64,000 bases of DNA from Nectonema munidae (lineage: Eukaryota; Nematomorpha; Nectonematoida; Nectonematidae). Within the stretch, counting starts at the first letter, position 1. Each line of letters opens with the position of its first letter. Position numbers and translations under genes: made by a program. Under the pieces are notes generated by a model. That model saw only the letters and a list, made by a program, of their open reading frames with translations. It was not told the DNA's origin and ran no database searches. This document shows, one piece after another, positions 1 to 11,979 of the stretch. The stretch spans positions 1,056,501 through 1,120,500 of the forward strand of contig JAUIRK010000889.1 of NCBI GenBank assembly GCA_030549495.1, given 5' to 3'.

Positions 1-395
1 TATAACAAATCAACAATCGCAATTTCATTTATAAATTCTTTTTGCATTTTGAATTTGAAAATGCTAATCAATGTGAAACAATTTTGTGATTTATTTTTAA
101 AATCTGTCTCCGAGAAAATTGATTAAAATTTTACATGAAATATACACGCTTTTATTACAAATCAACAATACCAATTAGATTGTTTTTGAATTTAGAATTT
201 GAAAATACTTATAAGTGTGAAACAAAGTTGCGGTTTATTTCTAAAATCTGTTTTCGAGAACATTCATTCAATTTTACATGAAATATACACTTTTTCATAT
301 CAAATCAACAATGTCAATTTCATTTATAGATTATTTTTGGATTTAGAATTTGAAAATACTTGTAAGCGTGAATCAAATTTGTAAATCAGGTGTTT
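1..395. repeat. Satellite-like tandem repeat, about 143-152 bp units
   Basis: Three successive units share the landmark AAATCAACAAT at 7, 159 and 302, followed by an AT-rich stretch, a TTTAGAATTTGAAAATACTT-like segment and a tract ending in TTTTACATGAAATATACAC. The spacing is 152 and then 143 bp. The same unit recurs at 15297-15680 and, more diverged, near 24025-24270, so it is a dispersed satellite-like family rather than a local duplication. No coding role is visible. Open frames here are short and follow the repeat. Confidence 0.75.
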
Positions 396-640
396 TACAC
401 ATATGTACCCATTTTCAAGTAGGATGAATCCAACAGTGATGTTTATTTTTTATAAAAATTAATCATCCCTGTCAAAAAATGATTGACATATGACACTTCA
501 ACTAAAATAAAGGACTTCATGATTAAATAGTTATATACGTAGCTATATATGTAATTTATTTTGTCACAGAAAGATTTGCATACTTTTCGAAACTGGGGGG
601 GGGGGGGGGGGTGTCCCTTCCTACGCCTGTAATATATATA
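396..640. other. AT-rich spacer with a G tract
   Basis: No gene is supported. A run of about 17 G (594-611) is followed by a short CCTACGCCTGT stretch, which resembles the G-rich ends of MITEs elsewhere in the window, but neither TIR partner nor target duplication is found. Confidence 0.4.
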
Positions 641-2123
641 AATCATTGGGGACAATTATGATGAGGAATAAATCAATGAAGTCTTCAACGGATGCACTCC
701 TTTTTCCTTCCATTTGGAAAGTTGGAAAACTCCTCTTTTTACCAAAACCCCACAAAGACCTCTCAAAAAATTGGCGTCCCATAACCATTCTCCCTGTCTT
801 GGGCAAGCTACTCATAAAAATTATTCGTAAGCGCCTTTATTCACTACATAACACAACACAGTCTTATCCACCCTTCACAATTCGTATTCGTCTATCTCCC
901 CAGCAAAAACACAGAATCAGCTCTATCCAAACTTACTGAATATCTAGAGCACTCCATTTCATCTCAAAAAACACCATCTGTCTTGTTCCTCGATATCGAC
1001 AACGCCTTCAACAGTGCATGTCACCCTGCGATCATATTCAACATGCATCTTAAGAGCTATCAGCCTTACATCATCAAACAACTATTTACTTAATCGCTGC
1101 ATAATCTTTCGCGACAAAGATCTCTGCGTATCGGAAAATCTTCTCCAAATAACCACACTCTTAAGTTCACTGCCAGCTCACTAGAGATTCACTTTCACGA
1201 AAACATTCGCCACACTTACCCATTCGCATAGACCATACCACCCTTATCAAACCATCAGTGACAATAAAATACCTCAGACTCACTTTCTAATCAAACCTCA
1301 AATGGTCCACCCACTTTAAAAATACATACACAAAACTCTCAAAAATTCTTTTTCTATTAAATAGAGCTATTTCATACAAATGGGGCCTCAAAATTCCACA
1401 TTCCCTCTCCATATATAAATCTCTCATCCTTCCAGCTCTTCAATACGGCCTTCCATCATGGGGTACACGCTTGCTCACCCCTCAACCCTAACTTTCCTTT
1501 TGAAAATTCACCGCCTCATTCTTTTAACTATTTCAAAAGCTTTCCGCAACACTCCCACATCTAAATTGGAATTCACACTGGCTTGTACACTTCTTCTCAC
1601 CAAACTAAAAGATACACTAATAAGGCGTCATATTGATACATACAAATCACTAATACCTCCTTCCTCAGCATTTTATGTACACATGCCTCACAACAACACC
1701 TCCCATCCATATGCGCGACTGCTTCACACATCACTTCCCCATCTACACCGATATTTCATTCACCCAAAAATACACCGAACCACACTTGTGCATCCTGCCT
1801 CACCCCTGCGTTTTGATTTCATAATCAATACATCCAAAATACGTGCAGACTCACACATAAAAGAATGAGAAACATCTCTGACTCTTCCACACTAAGGATA
1901 TTTAATGATGCCACGAAAGACCAAAAAAGTGCGCAATCGCTCTCTCATTCTATAGAGGCGTTTCACTTTCCGCCTTCTTCACCGCAAGCCAACATCACCC
2001 AAAACACATCAAAGACTTTATTCAATATGAAGCAATCCAGTTTTATACCGACTATGGTCGCCAAACTATTCTCGAAACTGCATTTTCTCTCCATCCACTT
2101 TACTATCTCTGTATTTTGGTGCC

Positions 2124-2131
2124 CTGCCCAT
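2124..2131 (+). repeat. hAT target site duplication, left copy
   Basis: The octamer CTGCCCAT immediately precedes the hAT left terminus at 2132 and is repeated exactly at 4946-4953 after the right terminus. It is a hallmark of hAT insertion. Confidence 0.9.
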
Positions 2132-4945
2132 TAGGGTGTCCCAAGCCACAATGGGAAAAAATAAAGTTACAGATTTTTGATTGCGCACATTCTAGTTTGG
2201 TTCTCCCACATGAAATATAAATCCAGACAAAATTTAGATAAAAAATTTTAATTTTAAGTCGGCCCTCAAAAATTAAATATTTTTCAATTTTTTATTTTAT
2301 TTTTATTTCTTGTTTTGATTTTCAAAAAAAATTATTTTTAATATAAAATTAAATGTTGTTTTTTTTAATTTTTTTGTTTTTTAAGCTTTCTTCTCTGGAG
2401 GTTATTTTAGTTTTACAATATAAATGGTGATTACAGAAAAAAGTAGGTTTCCTTTAATTATTCACATAAATACACTTTTGAGTGTAATCTTAAAAAAATT
2501 ATAATTTATTTTTATCATGCTATAAATTATATTTATATTTTAGTTATCTTAAATAATAGCAATAACAAGAAAAAATAAGTTTGTCTTTGCAGTTGGAATT
2601 ATTCGTGAAACCGACTTTCATAGTTGTAAGCAACTTCGGACTAAAGGATGTGTTTTAGAATGACTTTTTTTTTATTTGAAAAATTTGAAAAAAATGTTAA
2701 CGAATCTTGCATTATGGTGGCAAATGAATTAATAAATTTTTGGATTATAGCAAGTTTAAAGACGTCAGACAAGTCTTATGTTACCAAAAAAATACGTTTT
2801 ATCTATGAAAATCATGAAAAATTAATGAAAAATAAAAAGCGTGTATTTGCTTTACAGTCTAAAAAATTTAAAGACTTTGATAAAGAATTGAATAGTTTGT
2901 TTGACATCGCACATCTATAATCTAAAATTTTGATAAAAAACAAAGATTTAGCTTTTCTTAATGATAAAAGAGAAATATGTTTATTGGTGAAGAAGATAAA
3001 AAATTTTCTAAAAATATAAAAAGAAAAATCAAGAGAAATTTATATTATAAAAAATGTTTAGAAGAAAAAGCTTGTGGAGATGTTGCTTTAGAAAGCACAA
3101 ATACTTCAATTTCTACTGACAATGACATAAATGAAGCAGATTATTAGCCATCTTGTACACTAACTTCAGCTTTTAGGAAGACACCGACAAAAATCATAAA
3201 AACAAACAAACAAAAAGAAATACTAAATAATGAAGAGTTTATAGCCGCTTTAGACAGAACAGGCACTTCTATTCGAAAAGCCGTGCATATTGTTGCTCCA
3301 GCCTTGTCATCTGCTGGCGTTAATTTAAATCAAATTACTTTTTCAAGTTCTTCCATGCACAGATTAAGAAAAAAAATTCGAAGTTCTTTAGCTCAGACTA
3401 TCAAAGAAAATTTTTGTCCAAATACTCCTTTTATTATACATTTTGACACCAAAATACTCAGGAACTCTTCAATTAAAAAATCAGAAAGAATATCATTTGA
3501 AAAAATTCTTGCAGTTCCCGAGTTGTCTCAAGGATCAGGTAAGATTATTGCTAACACAGTTTTGAAAGTGCTTAAAGATTGGCCTTCTTGCTTACCATGG
3601 ATTGCTGGATTGTATTTTGATACAACCGCTGTAAACTCTCGAGTTAATAAAGGAGCTTGTTCGCTTATTCAAAACCAAATTGATCATCATTTGCTTTTTT
3701 TTCCTTGCCGACATCATATCATGAATTGCTTATATCTGCAGTCTTTGATTCATTTTTTGTTTCAACGAGTCCTTTTATTGGAATTTTCGAAAGATTTAAA
3801 TTAAAATGGTCTTCTATATCAGCTCATTCTTATAAATCTTTTGAAATCCAAGTTGAGCAAGATTCTCTTGATCTATGGGTTTCGCCGAAAAAAACCAGAA
3901 GTTATGGAATTTTTGAAAAATAAACTTAAAAAAAAGCAACCTCATGATGATTATTTAGAATTATTAAAACTAAGCCTTGCGTTTCTAGGAGAGATGAATT
4001 ATAAAATAAAACAACCTGGAGCTTACAACAGAGCTCGCTGGATGGCAAAGAGTATATACTGTCTTAAAATATTTTTATTTCGAGAATTGTTTGATTCAAC
4101 ACAATATGAAGAAAATAGTCTGAGAAGAATATGTGTTTTCATTGTTTCAGTTTAGGTAGAAGCTTGGTTTAACTCTCCACATGCTGTGAATGCTCCAATT
4201 AATGACCTTAATCTTCTTTGTACACTTGAAGACTATCAGAAAATTGATTATAAAATAGCGACAACTGCCATGAAAAAGTTTAAGAGGCATTTATGGTATC
4301 TCAGCGAAAACCTTTCACCTCTAGCTTTTTTTTCCACTCTTATCACATTCGAGAAAAAGAAATTGATGTTAAATAATCTTTTGAACAAGAAACCTTCAAA
4401 ATATAATTTGAGACGGTTTGAAGCAAATGAAATTTCATTCAAAAATGTTCAAATTGAAGATCTTTTGAGCAAGCAGTCCATGTCTTTTTTCTTTTCGTTA
4501 AAAATTTCTCCCCCATTTTCAGCATCAAAAGAATTCAACGATGTTACCACTCATTTAAAAGTTGTGAATGATTTGAGTGAGCGAGCAGTTTCTTTAATCA
4601 CAACGTTTAATTCTTCTATTACAAAAAAAGAAGAAGACAAACAAGCCCTTTTTCAAACGATTGAGTATAACAGAAAAGCAATAGCTTTTCCAAAAAAAAG
4701 TAATTTTGTGTAATTTTTGTTTTGAAAAATAAATTGGATGTTTTTATGTTTGTTTATTGTTTAAAACAGAAAATTTTGTTTTTTGTCGAAAATATATTTT
4801 TCTAAATTTTTTGGCTCGTTTGAGATGTGAGAAAACTCTTGTTAAAAAGAATGATATTCGGCACAATTTCTGATTATTGATCAGAGTATTGATTTAACAT
4901 GTGCCTAAAATAAAAATAAAAACTTCACTTTTTTGGGACACCCTA
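2132..4945 (+). mobile_element. hAT-type DNA transposon, 2814 bp, complete ends
   Basis: The termini are perfect 13-bp inverted repeats, TAGGGTGTCCCAA at 2132-2144 and its complement at 4933-4945. They are flanked by the exact 8-bp duplication CTGCCCAT (2124-2131, 4946-4953). It sits inside the RNase H region of a LINE, and removing the insertion restores the LINE reading sequence. Internally it carries a decayed transposase (2648-4713). The 8-bp duplication and TAGGG start are typical of the hAT superfamily. It is related in protein to the elements at 20990-22494 and 32384-34172. Confidence 0.92.
2648..4713 (+). pseudogene. hAT-like transposase, broken
   Basis: Several open segments give one recognisable protein family. 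An N-terminal segment (2648-2920) ends in SLFDIAH. A middle segment (3283-3804) contains GLYFDTTAVNS and CRHH, the second matching the hAT C-x-x-H motif. A following segment contains PGAYNRARWMAKSIY with the RW dipeptide typical of hAT enzymes (near 4015-4060). The C-terminal piece (4186-4713) ends in a helical segment with NDLSERAVSLI. Stops and frame changes fall between the N-terminal and middle parts, in the middle, and before the C-terminal piece, so it cannot make a full transposase. Catalytic acidic residues were not assigned with confidence. Confidence 0.75.
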
Positions 4946-5095
4946 CTGCCCATTCCAACGTTAATGAAAATATACACGTTGATTTCTTCGCCAAAAAAAC
5001 CCTCTCAAAACTGTCCGCAACACTCTTGACTTCTTTACCAAAAAACTTACATCTAAACCCTGTCAAACCAGTTATAAAAGGTCATATTTCCAGCT

Positions 5096-5592
5096 AATTT
5101 TTTATTATCATTTACATCTAATTTTTTCTATTTTAAGATTTAAGAGAGCAACATGTTAAAAAACTTTTTTATCACTTCAATCGAAAGTATACAGCTGATC
5201 AATGAATGAGTCAAGTATAAAGTTATCTTTTTAAGCCTATTATAAAAAAAAGCCCACATACTAGATAAATAAAAAGAGCAAAGTTTCAAACAAATTTATT
5301 TAAATAAAACGAATTTTCGAGTCCATGAGTCTTTATCAAATTAAAGCTTTGAATGAAAAGAATTAAACGGAGTTAGTAGTAGATGAGTAGGACAGAGGAT
5401 CTTTGGTACTGATCAGAGGCTGAGTTGTAGTGAGATATACTTGGTTGAAAGGATAACTGTTTAAAGATGAATGAAAGATAAAATCTGAAAGTGGGTTCAT
5501 AGACCAGAGTTGTAGGAGGAGACAAATTTTTGGTGTGAGGAGTTATGTTACAAGTATGATTTACATACGGGGAAAAGTACATATAATAATGT
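5096..5592. other. Unassigned AT-rich stretch
   Basis: After the LINE remnant ends near 5095 nothing recognisable is seen up to the MITE at 5601. An open frame on the minus strand (5373-5663) is proline- and serine-rich by chance and runs into the MITE. Confidence 0.4.
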
Positions 5593-5600
5593 ATGAGGAT

Positions 5601-5779
5601 CAGTGGCGTAGCCAAAAAAATGGAAGTTGGGGGGCATGCAAGGAATTTAGGAGGGGGGGGCATGCAAGGAATTTAGGGGGGGGCAAGCATATTGGAAATA
5701 AAATTATTTGGGGGGGGGGGGGCAGAAAAGGTATTTAGGGGGGGGGGGGCATTGCCCCCCCCCTCTGGCTACGCCACTG
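5601..5779. mobile_element. hAT MITE, 179 bp, with TSD
   Basis: Starts CAGTGGCGTAGCC and ends with the exact complement (5767-5779). It is flanked by the perfect 8-bp duplication ATGAGGAT (5593-5600, 5780-5787). The interior is G-rich and includes two near-identical copies of a GGGCATGCAAGGAATTTAGG-like segment. There is no coding capacity. The same terminus appears at 10548-10562. Confidence 0.92.
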
Positions 5780-6009
5780 ATGAGGATGCATAGAATATAG
5801 GAGAAGATTAGGTAGAGGAATGAATATATGGAGCAAGAAATATATATGTAGGTTTATATGAATATTGATACAAAATAATAAAATAAAAGATTATACTTAT
5901 AATCTTATTAATACAGTAAATGATGATTTTTTTTTAATAAAATCTAAAAAAAGAGCCCTATATTCACAGTGTTAGGTGAATGCATCACGATTAAACTTTG
6001 CAAATTTTT

Positions 6010-6165
6010 TTCCGTATACAATTAATACATTTATCGGAATCTTTCTTTAACGAACTGGTACATGATTCAGATTTATGACCTTCAGCGAAAAATTTATAGA
6101 CGAGTTTTTGTTCTTACAATATGAAGATGCATGACCAAAACTGCAACAATTTGTGCATTGCTTGC
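6010..6165 (-). pseudogene. LINE ORF1 (gag-like) zinc-knuckle fragment
   Basis: On the minus strand two CCHC-type knuckles are visible. CTNCCSFGHASSYC (about 6119-6160) fits C-x2-C-x3-GH-x4-C exactly. FAEGHKSESC followed by DKCINC (about 6020-6090) lies in another frame, so a frameshift separates them. Tandem zinc knuckles of this spacing are typical of ORF1 proteins of Jockey/I LINEs. It may be the 5' part of the LINE whose RT remains lie at 7340-7875 on the same strand, but the order of pieces does not prove this. Confidence 0.5.
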
Positions 6166-6239
6166 ATGAATAATAATCCAAAATCTTGTAACAACACCAC
6201 GATAAATACAAATTACTTCCATTTCTTTTAGAAAAAGCT

Positions 6240-7335
6240 TTTTTTCAAGTAATGGCTTTATGTATTGATTTTATTTATTATTGAGTCAAGACAAATCACT
6301 CAAATCCTAATCTAAATTATTAAGGATACTTTTAGAGTAAAATCTAGAATCTTTAGTAGGTTTATTTTTGGTTTCATTTTCCAAAAGAGAGTTAGCATTC
6401 TCCAAGATTGGGAGTCTGGTAAAATACATATTGTAAAAAATTATCAAATGCCTTCAATCTTTGTGAGTTCTCCTAGTATCGCTACGTGCATTATATGTAA
6501 AGAAACTTAACAGATAAAATGAGAGAATTGAGCAAATAATTTGGAAATATATGGAGAACTTGGGAATTCACGGCACAAATCTAATTTAACAAAGTAGCGT
6601 CATCATAAATGTGAGTTGAATGTATAAGATGAGAATTTATATACGAATTGATTAATATAGTGAAAAAACATCTACTAAGAATGAAAATTTTTATAATAAA
6701 GAAAATTGAATTTTTATAATTTTTATTTACAAAAATTCTACTCTATGGTATTGCAAAAATTTTGAGGGCATTAAAAATTCTTTAAATTTATAGTCTACCC
6801 GTTGTTTATACTTCTTTAAAAATCCAGCAGCTACTTACACGTTTTAGTGCTATAATTCCTATATATACTTGAATAAAAAGAAATAAATTTTTTTTATTCC
6901 AAATCCATAAATTTGAATCATAACAAAGAAAAATAATACCAAGAAAATTCTAACCAAACATAAAACACAAGAGACAAATTTTTAAATCCATAAAGCATTT
7001 TTAAAGTTATTTGCGACCTTAATTAAATTCCAAATTTAAACCCCTTTTTGGATTAAGATGAAAAGAGTAGCTAAGCAAAAAAAAAAAGTTAAGAAAATTT
7101 TTGATCTACCAAAATTGTTAATTCTATGAAAAATTTAAACTAAGACAAGTGTAATATGTATTTTATTGAATAAGGAAACATATAAAATAAAAATTATATA
7201 CATTTTTAGTATATTTTGCTTGTACCCTCTTGTCCCTACTACCCCATATTTTGTTTTACCTTAATGAAATACTGGAAGTTCTGGATGTGTTAAGTTCCAT
7301 ATAGTTGAACGAGCACCACTCTTTGATTTCATAAG
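6240..7335. other. Unassigned AT-rich stretch
   Basis: No gene or repeat termini are recognisable. The stretch lies between two minus-strand LINE fragments and may contain further decayed LINE sequence. Confidence 0.3.
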
Positions 7336-7339
7336 TGTT

Positions 7340-7875
7340 TTTGTGTTAATTTCTTTAAGATTTTCTTAACATTTATCATAAGATATCATCAGCAAAAGGG
7401 AAGACTTTAGTACACTTATCATCCATAAGCATTATGAGAACGTTCATGTAGAAATTGAAAAGAAATGGGCTGAGTACTGATCCTTTAGGCTAGCCTCATT
7501 CGGATGTAATAATAGGTGATAACGTTTAGTTGACTAAGATCTGATAAGTCCTTTTAGAGATAAAAGAGTTTAAATGTTGTACGCTGTTGGGATGAAGTTT
7601 TTATGAGGTAATTGTAATGTAATTATTGAGATTTAAATTGTCAAAAACTGATGGTATTGTGTCTTTAATGCAACAGGAAGATGGCAAAATTTTTTATAGC
7701 TATATTGGTTTATATGTAATAATAAATGGGAAATGTTAAGGTCATAAAGTTGATTAAAAAGAGTCGTCTCTAATATTTTGGAAAATGCATTTGTATGGGC
7801 TATAGAGCGATAGTTTGTAATTTTGTGTTAAGATATAATAAAATTGTGTTTAAGAATGGAAGGAAAGATTAAGTG
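7340..7875 (-). pseudogene. LINE reverse transcriptase fragment
   Basis: The minus strand reads GSVLSPFLFNFYMNVLI then FPFADDIL (about 7375-7490), which are RT block B and the catalytic F/Y-A-D-D block C. Further upstream on the same strand (about 7750-7800) is AFSKILETTLFNQLYDLNI, the palm-region block expected before it. Many stops and frame changes are present. The clade is probably Jockey/I-like. Confidence 0.7.
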
Positions 7876-8171
7876 TTTGTTATCTTTATAATTATGATGA
7901 TAATTAAATGATATTAAAGTAATGAAAATAAAACAAATATGAATTATTTTTCAAAAAGTTTAATCACACGAATCATGATTAATAAATAATTTACTTATTA
8001 TGATTTTTGAGTTAACTTACAAATTATTATAAATAATTTTTTTTCTCAAACTAAGACTAGTTTCTATTGTAATTGCGTGATTGATTAAATGGAAATCAGG
8101 CATAAGAGGATAAAGGCTCAAACTCTAGAAAGGTGTTATTATCAACAGTCTTAGAAGTGCGCATTTTTTAT
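7876..8171. other. Short unassigned AT-rich stretch
   Basis: Nothing recognisable is seen between the LINE RT fragment and the MITE at 8172. Confidence 0.3.
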
Positions 8172-8338
8172 AAGGGGTCATTCACAATTGATGTCAACCA
8201 ACAACGGGAGGGAGGAAGTGTCGATAAGTTGACAAATGATAAATTTGTAAACTAAATAAATAGAAGTTTACAATGGCGGGGGGAAGGGGGTCTAAAATTG
8301 AGCAAAAAAAAGTTGGCGACAATTTTGAATGACCCCTA
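8172..8338. mobile_element. Short TIR element (MITE), GGGGTCATTCA family
   Basis: The left end AAGGGGTCATTCACAATTG and right end CAATTTTGAATGACCCCT are inverted repeats with one mismatch over about 17 bp. The interior of about 130 bp is non-coding with a G tract. No convincing target duplication is seen, so the superfamily is left open. Confidence 0.6.
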
Positions 8339-9042
8339 ACTATCTTCATCTTGAAAATTAATACTGATAAATTCATTTTCTTGTTTTTCTTCTATATTTA
8401 AATATATAAAATTAATTGGAATCATATTATTTTTTGTTTAATAAAAAACTACCTGAATCTGCTCTATTAAATAATGTAGGTTTTTTTTCATTTTTTGAAA
8501 TTTATTTACAGCCGTACACTCAGCTTAACAGAAAATGTATAATAGTCTTGAACACAATTAGCTCAGTTATCTGAAAAATAGTGCTGTCATAATTCTTAAT
8601 TTTGAACATCTTATTTTTGTTATTTAATTCTAATTCCGCAACCCAATTACACATACTCTTCACTTCTGAATCATTAGTTCAAGCGGCATTGAATTTTTAA
8701 TTTTAATCTATATTCGCTCTTATTTAGTAACGTTGTAACATATTTGCCCTTATATTCAGAAAACTACTTCGATTCCCTTGTGTTTTTTTTATGAATATTA
8801 TATTTAATAGACACGTAGTATCAAGGAATTCATACCATTATTATTTCGCAATCCTCAAAAAACTAAGAAAAATATGAAAGGGGTAATAAAAGTCTGAAAG
8901 ACAAATTTAGCAATAGATGTTTTTTGCGTTCTCTGAAATTTAATATAACAAATACTATTTAGAAGTTTTATTTTTCGAATATTCTTTAGTATCCATTTTC
9001 TTCATTTTGTGAAGGAAATAAGTAAATTACATAAAGCTACAA
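8339..9042. other. Unassigned AT-rich stretch
   Basis: About 700 bp without recognisable genes, repeat termini or splice-bounded open frames. Confidence 0.3.
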
Positions 9043-10262
9043 TTAACCCAAGAAGGTTTGAACGGGTCAATTTGACCCATAATGCTTTAATATACGTATT
9101 TATACTATGCATGATTACTCATTTATACTAGTTGGGGGTTTAAAGATTTTTCGAGAACTTTTAACCCTAAAGAGAAGAATCTTTGTCTATGGGTTAGGGC
9201 AGGGGCGCACATCCGGGGGGGCTTACTATGCCTACTACCCTTTGCTTCCATTTGATGGAAGGAACCCATTTGGTTAATGCTGTGATGGCCTTAATGACCT
9301 GGAGGCGATTCTTTGGGGGAATCGCCACTATGTGTTGTTGTAAGTTGAGTGTGACACCTAGAAAGTTCAGAGATTTGACTGGTTTGGTTATGGATTTTTC
9401 CAAATTAATAATCACCTTGCATTCTTTTTGAAGGAAGGTGATAAACAGTGAACTCCATTTTTGTGTTTCTTCCTCGGTGGTGCCTAGGAAGAGGAAATCA
9501 TCTAGGTATAGTATGATTTTAATATCTGCTCGTGGATGTCTTTCATGGAAGACTCCTTTAAAGGCTTTGAGTACTTCTTTCCTGGGGAGAAGTTTGCTCC
9601 CATTGGTAATTTTGAAAAGGCGAAGGTGTTGTTCTTTTGTGTTCTGATGCAAAATAGATTTTTCCAGTTTTGATGGATTCTTATGCCATAGAAGCCGTCT
9701 TTAAGATCTAGTCTCATCGCCCATTGGAATTTAGGCAGAATAAATTTCAGTTGGAAAGGGGCGACTAATTTTAATCGTGGTAACTTGAATAACTCTTTAG
9801 TGAATGAGAAGTGTTAGATAAGCAAATATTATCAGAACAATTTCCACACGCAGGTACTAAAATTGTAGCACGTTGATCGAGTGTTGTTTTTAGAACATCG
9901 TTTACAATATACACGTTTATTGTCCTTTTTAGGAGATATATGTCTTTTTAGTTCTGTTTTCCATCTTTTTTTCTTTCGGTTAATAAAGAGGCTTCTCACC
10001 CAATAAAATTTTCTTCTATTGCTCACTTCAAAATTAAAATGCTTACATATTTTATATGCATTCAAGCAAATCATATCTAATAATTTGAAAATGACCACCA
10101 ACCGCCATTTTCTTGTTCCTGGTTTATTTGAGTACGCTTTCAGCATTTCATTTGCAGTTTCCAGGCCTTCTTTTATTGAATTATAGAATAATATTGCATC
10201 TGGTTTGTTTTCCCGATTTACGGAGACAGTATTAGTGTTTTTTATTGTTTGGATTTATAACT
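9043..10262 (-). mobile_element. piggyBac-like element, broken, interrupted by a DIRS-like fossil
   Basis: A TTAACCC terminus at 9043 is followed by the perfect hairpin GGGTCAATTTGACCC (9064-9078). The transposase remnant reads on the minus strand from about 10262 to 9832: KPDAILFYNSIKEGLETANE, then LKAYSNKPGTRKW, then LLDMICLNAYKI, matching the conserved end of piggyBac transposases. It finishes in a Cys-rich tail with CKRC and TRSTC. The catalytic core upstream is missing. The DIRS-like fragment 9223-9805 and a MITE end near 9200 sit between this tail and the TTAA end, consistent with nested insertion. The left boundary beyond 10262 is not found. Confidence 0.65.
9223..9805 (-). mobile_element. 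DIRS-like retroelement fossil, RT fragment
   Basis: The minus strand shows reverse transcriptase motifs of the tyrosine-recombinase/DIRS type: RLDLKDGFYGIRIH, KLPMGANFSPG, LYLDDFLFLG and LNFLGVTLNL. Only part of the RT is present. It is old and broken and shows no terminal repeats. A G-rich MITE end (AGGGGCGCACATCCGG, about 9201) abuts its lower edge. Confidence 0.75.
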
Positions 10263-10369
10263 AAGATCATTATTTTCATCTTTTTACTTTTTTTTTCAAA
10301 TAAACAATGGTCAAAGATAGATAGTAAATGATATTATAAATGACCCGTGTAGCGTTTGTAGGCAGTAAA

Positions 10370-10485
10370 TATTTTCATACTTTCTTCTTCTTCTACACCT
10401 TGTCCCCAAGTTGGGGGTCGGTGGTCATTATCTTGCCTCCATTTTTCTCTATCCTCAGCATCATCTTCTTCTAACCCGAGAGCAG
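10370..10485 (-). pseudogene. LINE 3' end fragment (C-terminal coding remnant)
   Basis: On the minus strand LGLEEDDAEDREKWRQ is followed by HRPPTWG. This corresponds to the C-terminal GL-x-x-DA-x-DR-x-x-W signature of a LINE tail and matches the better-preserved copy at 27604-27830 (GLKEDAAMDKEMWRQ). Only this tail remains. Confidence 0.5.
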
Positions 10486-10492
10486 GAGCGCA

Positions 10493-10562
10493 CATCCGGG
10501 GGGCGAGGGAGGAGGGGGGCTGAAAACACATTCCTATCAACTTTTTTCTGGCTACGCCACTG
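10493..10562. mobile_element. hAT MITE remnant with mismatched ends
   Basis: Begins CAGGAGCGCACATCCGGGG and ends CTGGCTACGCCACTG. The right end matches the family at 5601-5779. The left end matches the GGGCGCACATCC family also seen near 9201 and 36978. No target duplication is found, so this is probably a recombinant or truncated copy. Confidence 0.5.
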
Positions 10563-11594
10563 TTTCTCTCTAATTTGTATTTTGAGTTAAATTAAAAATA
10601 ATTCTATTTTATCTCATTAGAAACTAGTTTTTAGCGGAATATAAGTTCAATATTTTCAGAATCTTTTTTCATGTTACCAAAGTTCAGCTATTCAAATTAA
10701 TCACAGAGATTTTTGGTATAAATTTAGTTCCATCAATACACCAAACATTTTGCAAAAATGGGAATTTTTTGTTTTTAAATGAGAGAAAAATAGTTTTCAA
10801 TTGTTACAATTTTATATCAATGAATATTGTAAGGCTCGCGTTAGAAATTTTTTTCAAGAAAGGACACTTAATCTTTATCAGTACTTTTGTTACATTTTGT
10901 AACATTTGAAAACTTTAATTTTTTGAATAGCTATTTGGGAATGAATATTTTGACTAGCTATTCAGTTTAAAAGCAAAAATACTCTATTTGTTTAATATTT
11001 GAGCAGAAATATTTTTTTATGATGTTCGATTGTTAAATTTTGTAAGTTACACTGTACATAATATCATTTTTTTAAGAAAATTTGTTGATTATTATAATAA
11101 AAATATAATATCGAAGCAAAATGTTTCAGTTGTTAAAAATGTACTTGATCTATTTTTGACAACTGTCAGAATTTTATTTGTTGACAGAAATAGTGTAAAA
11201 AACGCAATCATTTTCTTGTTCTCGTATACTATGATTTTTATGATTTATGTTTGTTTAAATAGTTTTTTTTTATGATTTGGTGTTCTTAGACTTAAATAAT
11301 TTTATGAAAAGTGATTAAACTACCATTTTTGTATACTATGATTCCTTACAAAATGTTAAAAATACAAGCGTTACCAAATCACCCTATAAGGGTTAGCTAC
11401 TTCAACGTTGGCTTTTGTTGCTTATAAAAACTTTAAAATATCAAATAAACTATCTCATTTTTTATGCCTCCTATTATTTTGAAATTATTCTGAGAACAGA
11501 CAGTTTCATTTTAAAATAGTGAGAATTGCTTTATTGGTTTATTTTGTCTCCTTTCTCTCCTATGTTAATTATGTAGCAAAGTTTTCAATTTTGA
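10563..11594. other. Unassigned AT-rich stretch
   Basis: No supported gene. The 81-codon frame at 11030-11275 is rich in F, I, L and N as expected of random AT-rich DNA. Confidence 0.35.
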
Positions 11595-11760
11595 GTAAAA
11601 GGTAAGGTAAAGGTAACGTGGGTGTGTTTTCATTGACAAGGCACTGATGTACTGCTTATGTCAAACTATGAACAAATTGGTATCGATGAGAAATCAAACC
11701 CAGAGGCTTCCGTGCTGAGTCCATCATCTCAACCAACCTGCCATGCCACCCATAGAGTAT
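11595..11760 (-). repeat. tRNA-derived SINE, minus orientation
   Basis: Shares with the copy at 22544-22705 a tail that reads GATGAAAACACxC then AAGGTACCTTT on the element's own strand, here as GGTAACGTGGGTGTGTTTTC. The head region is diverged but contains a B-box-like AAATCAAACCCAG complement. It directly precedes a hAT MITE. Confidence 0.5.
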
Positions 11761-11769
11761 GCTGTAGTG

Positions 11770-11971
11770 CAGCATTTTTCAAACTTTTTTCACTTCGACC
11801 CATAGCAAGAACCACATTTTGCATCACGACCCATAATACTTAGGTGTAATAAGACTAACTCTCTTCATTACGTTCATTTATTCAGCATCTTTTTTGTCAC
11901 GCCCATTTTATGTTTCATGCGACCCACTGAAGGTAACTGAAGAACGACAAACTGAAGTTTGAAAAGCGCAC
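11770..11971. mobile_element. hAT MITE, 202 bp, with perfect TSD
   Basis: Flanked by the exact octamer CTGTAGTG (11762-11769, 11972-11979). The left end CAGCATTTTTCAAACTT and right end AAGTTTGAAAAGCGCAC are imperfect inverted repeats sharing a TTTTCAAACTT core. Non-coding. Confidence 0.8.
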
Positions 11972-11979
11972 CTGTAGTG

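Larger units (their letters stand above)
640..5095 (+). mobile_element. LINE copy 1 (Jockey/I-like), split by a hAT element
   Basis: Decayed non-LTR retrotransposon. At 690-830 the translation contains reverse transcriptase block FPSIWKVGKLLFLPKPHKDL followed by NWRPITILPVLGKLLIKII, the standard Jockey/I start of the RT domain. A thumb-region motif LQYGLPSWG lies near 1440. An RNase H-like segment starts near 1890 (LRIFNDATKDQ) and reaches FWCPAH at 2113-2131. The RNase H frame resumes after the hAT insertion at 4954 (SNVNENIHVDFFAKK), the expected continuation of that domain. The coding sequence is broken by several stops and frame changes, and the catalytic FADD block is not recognisable. 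A second copy at 34640-36210 has the same FWCPAH block, so both belong to one family. Confidence 0.75.
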
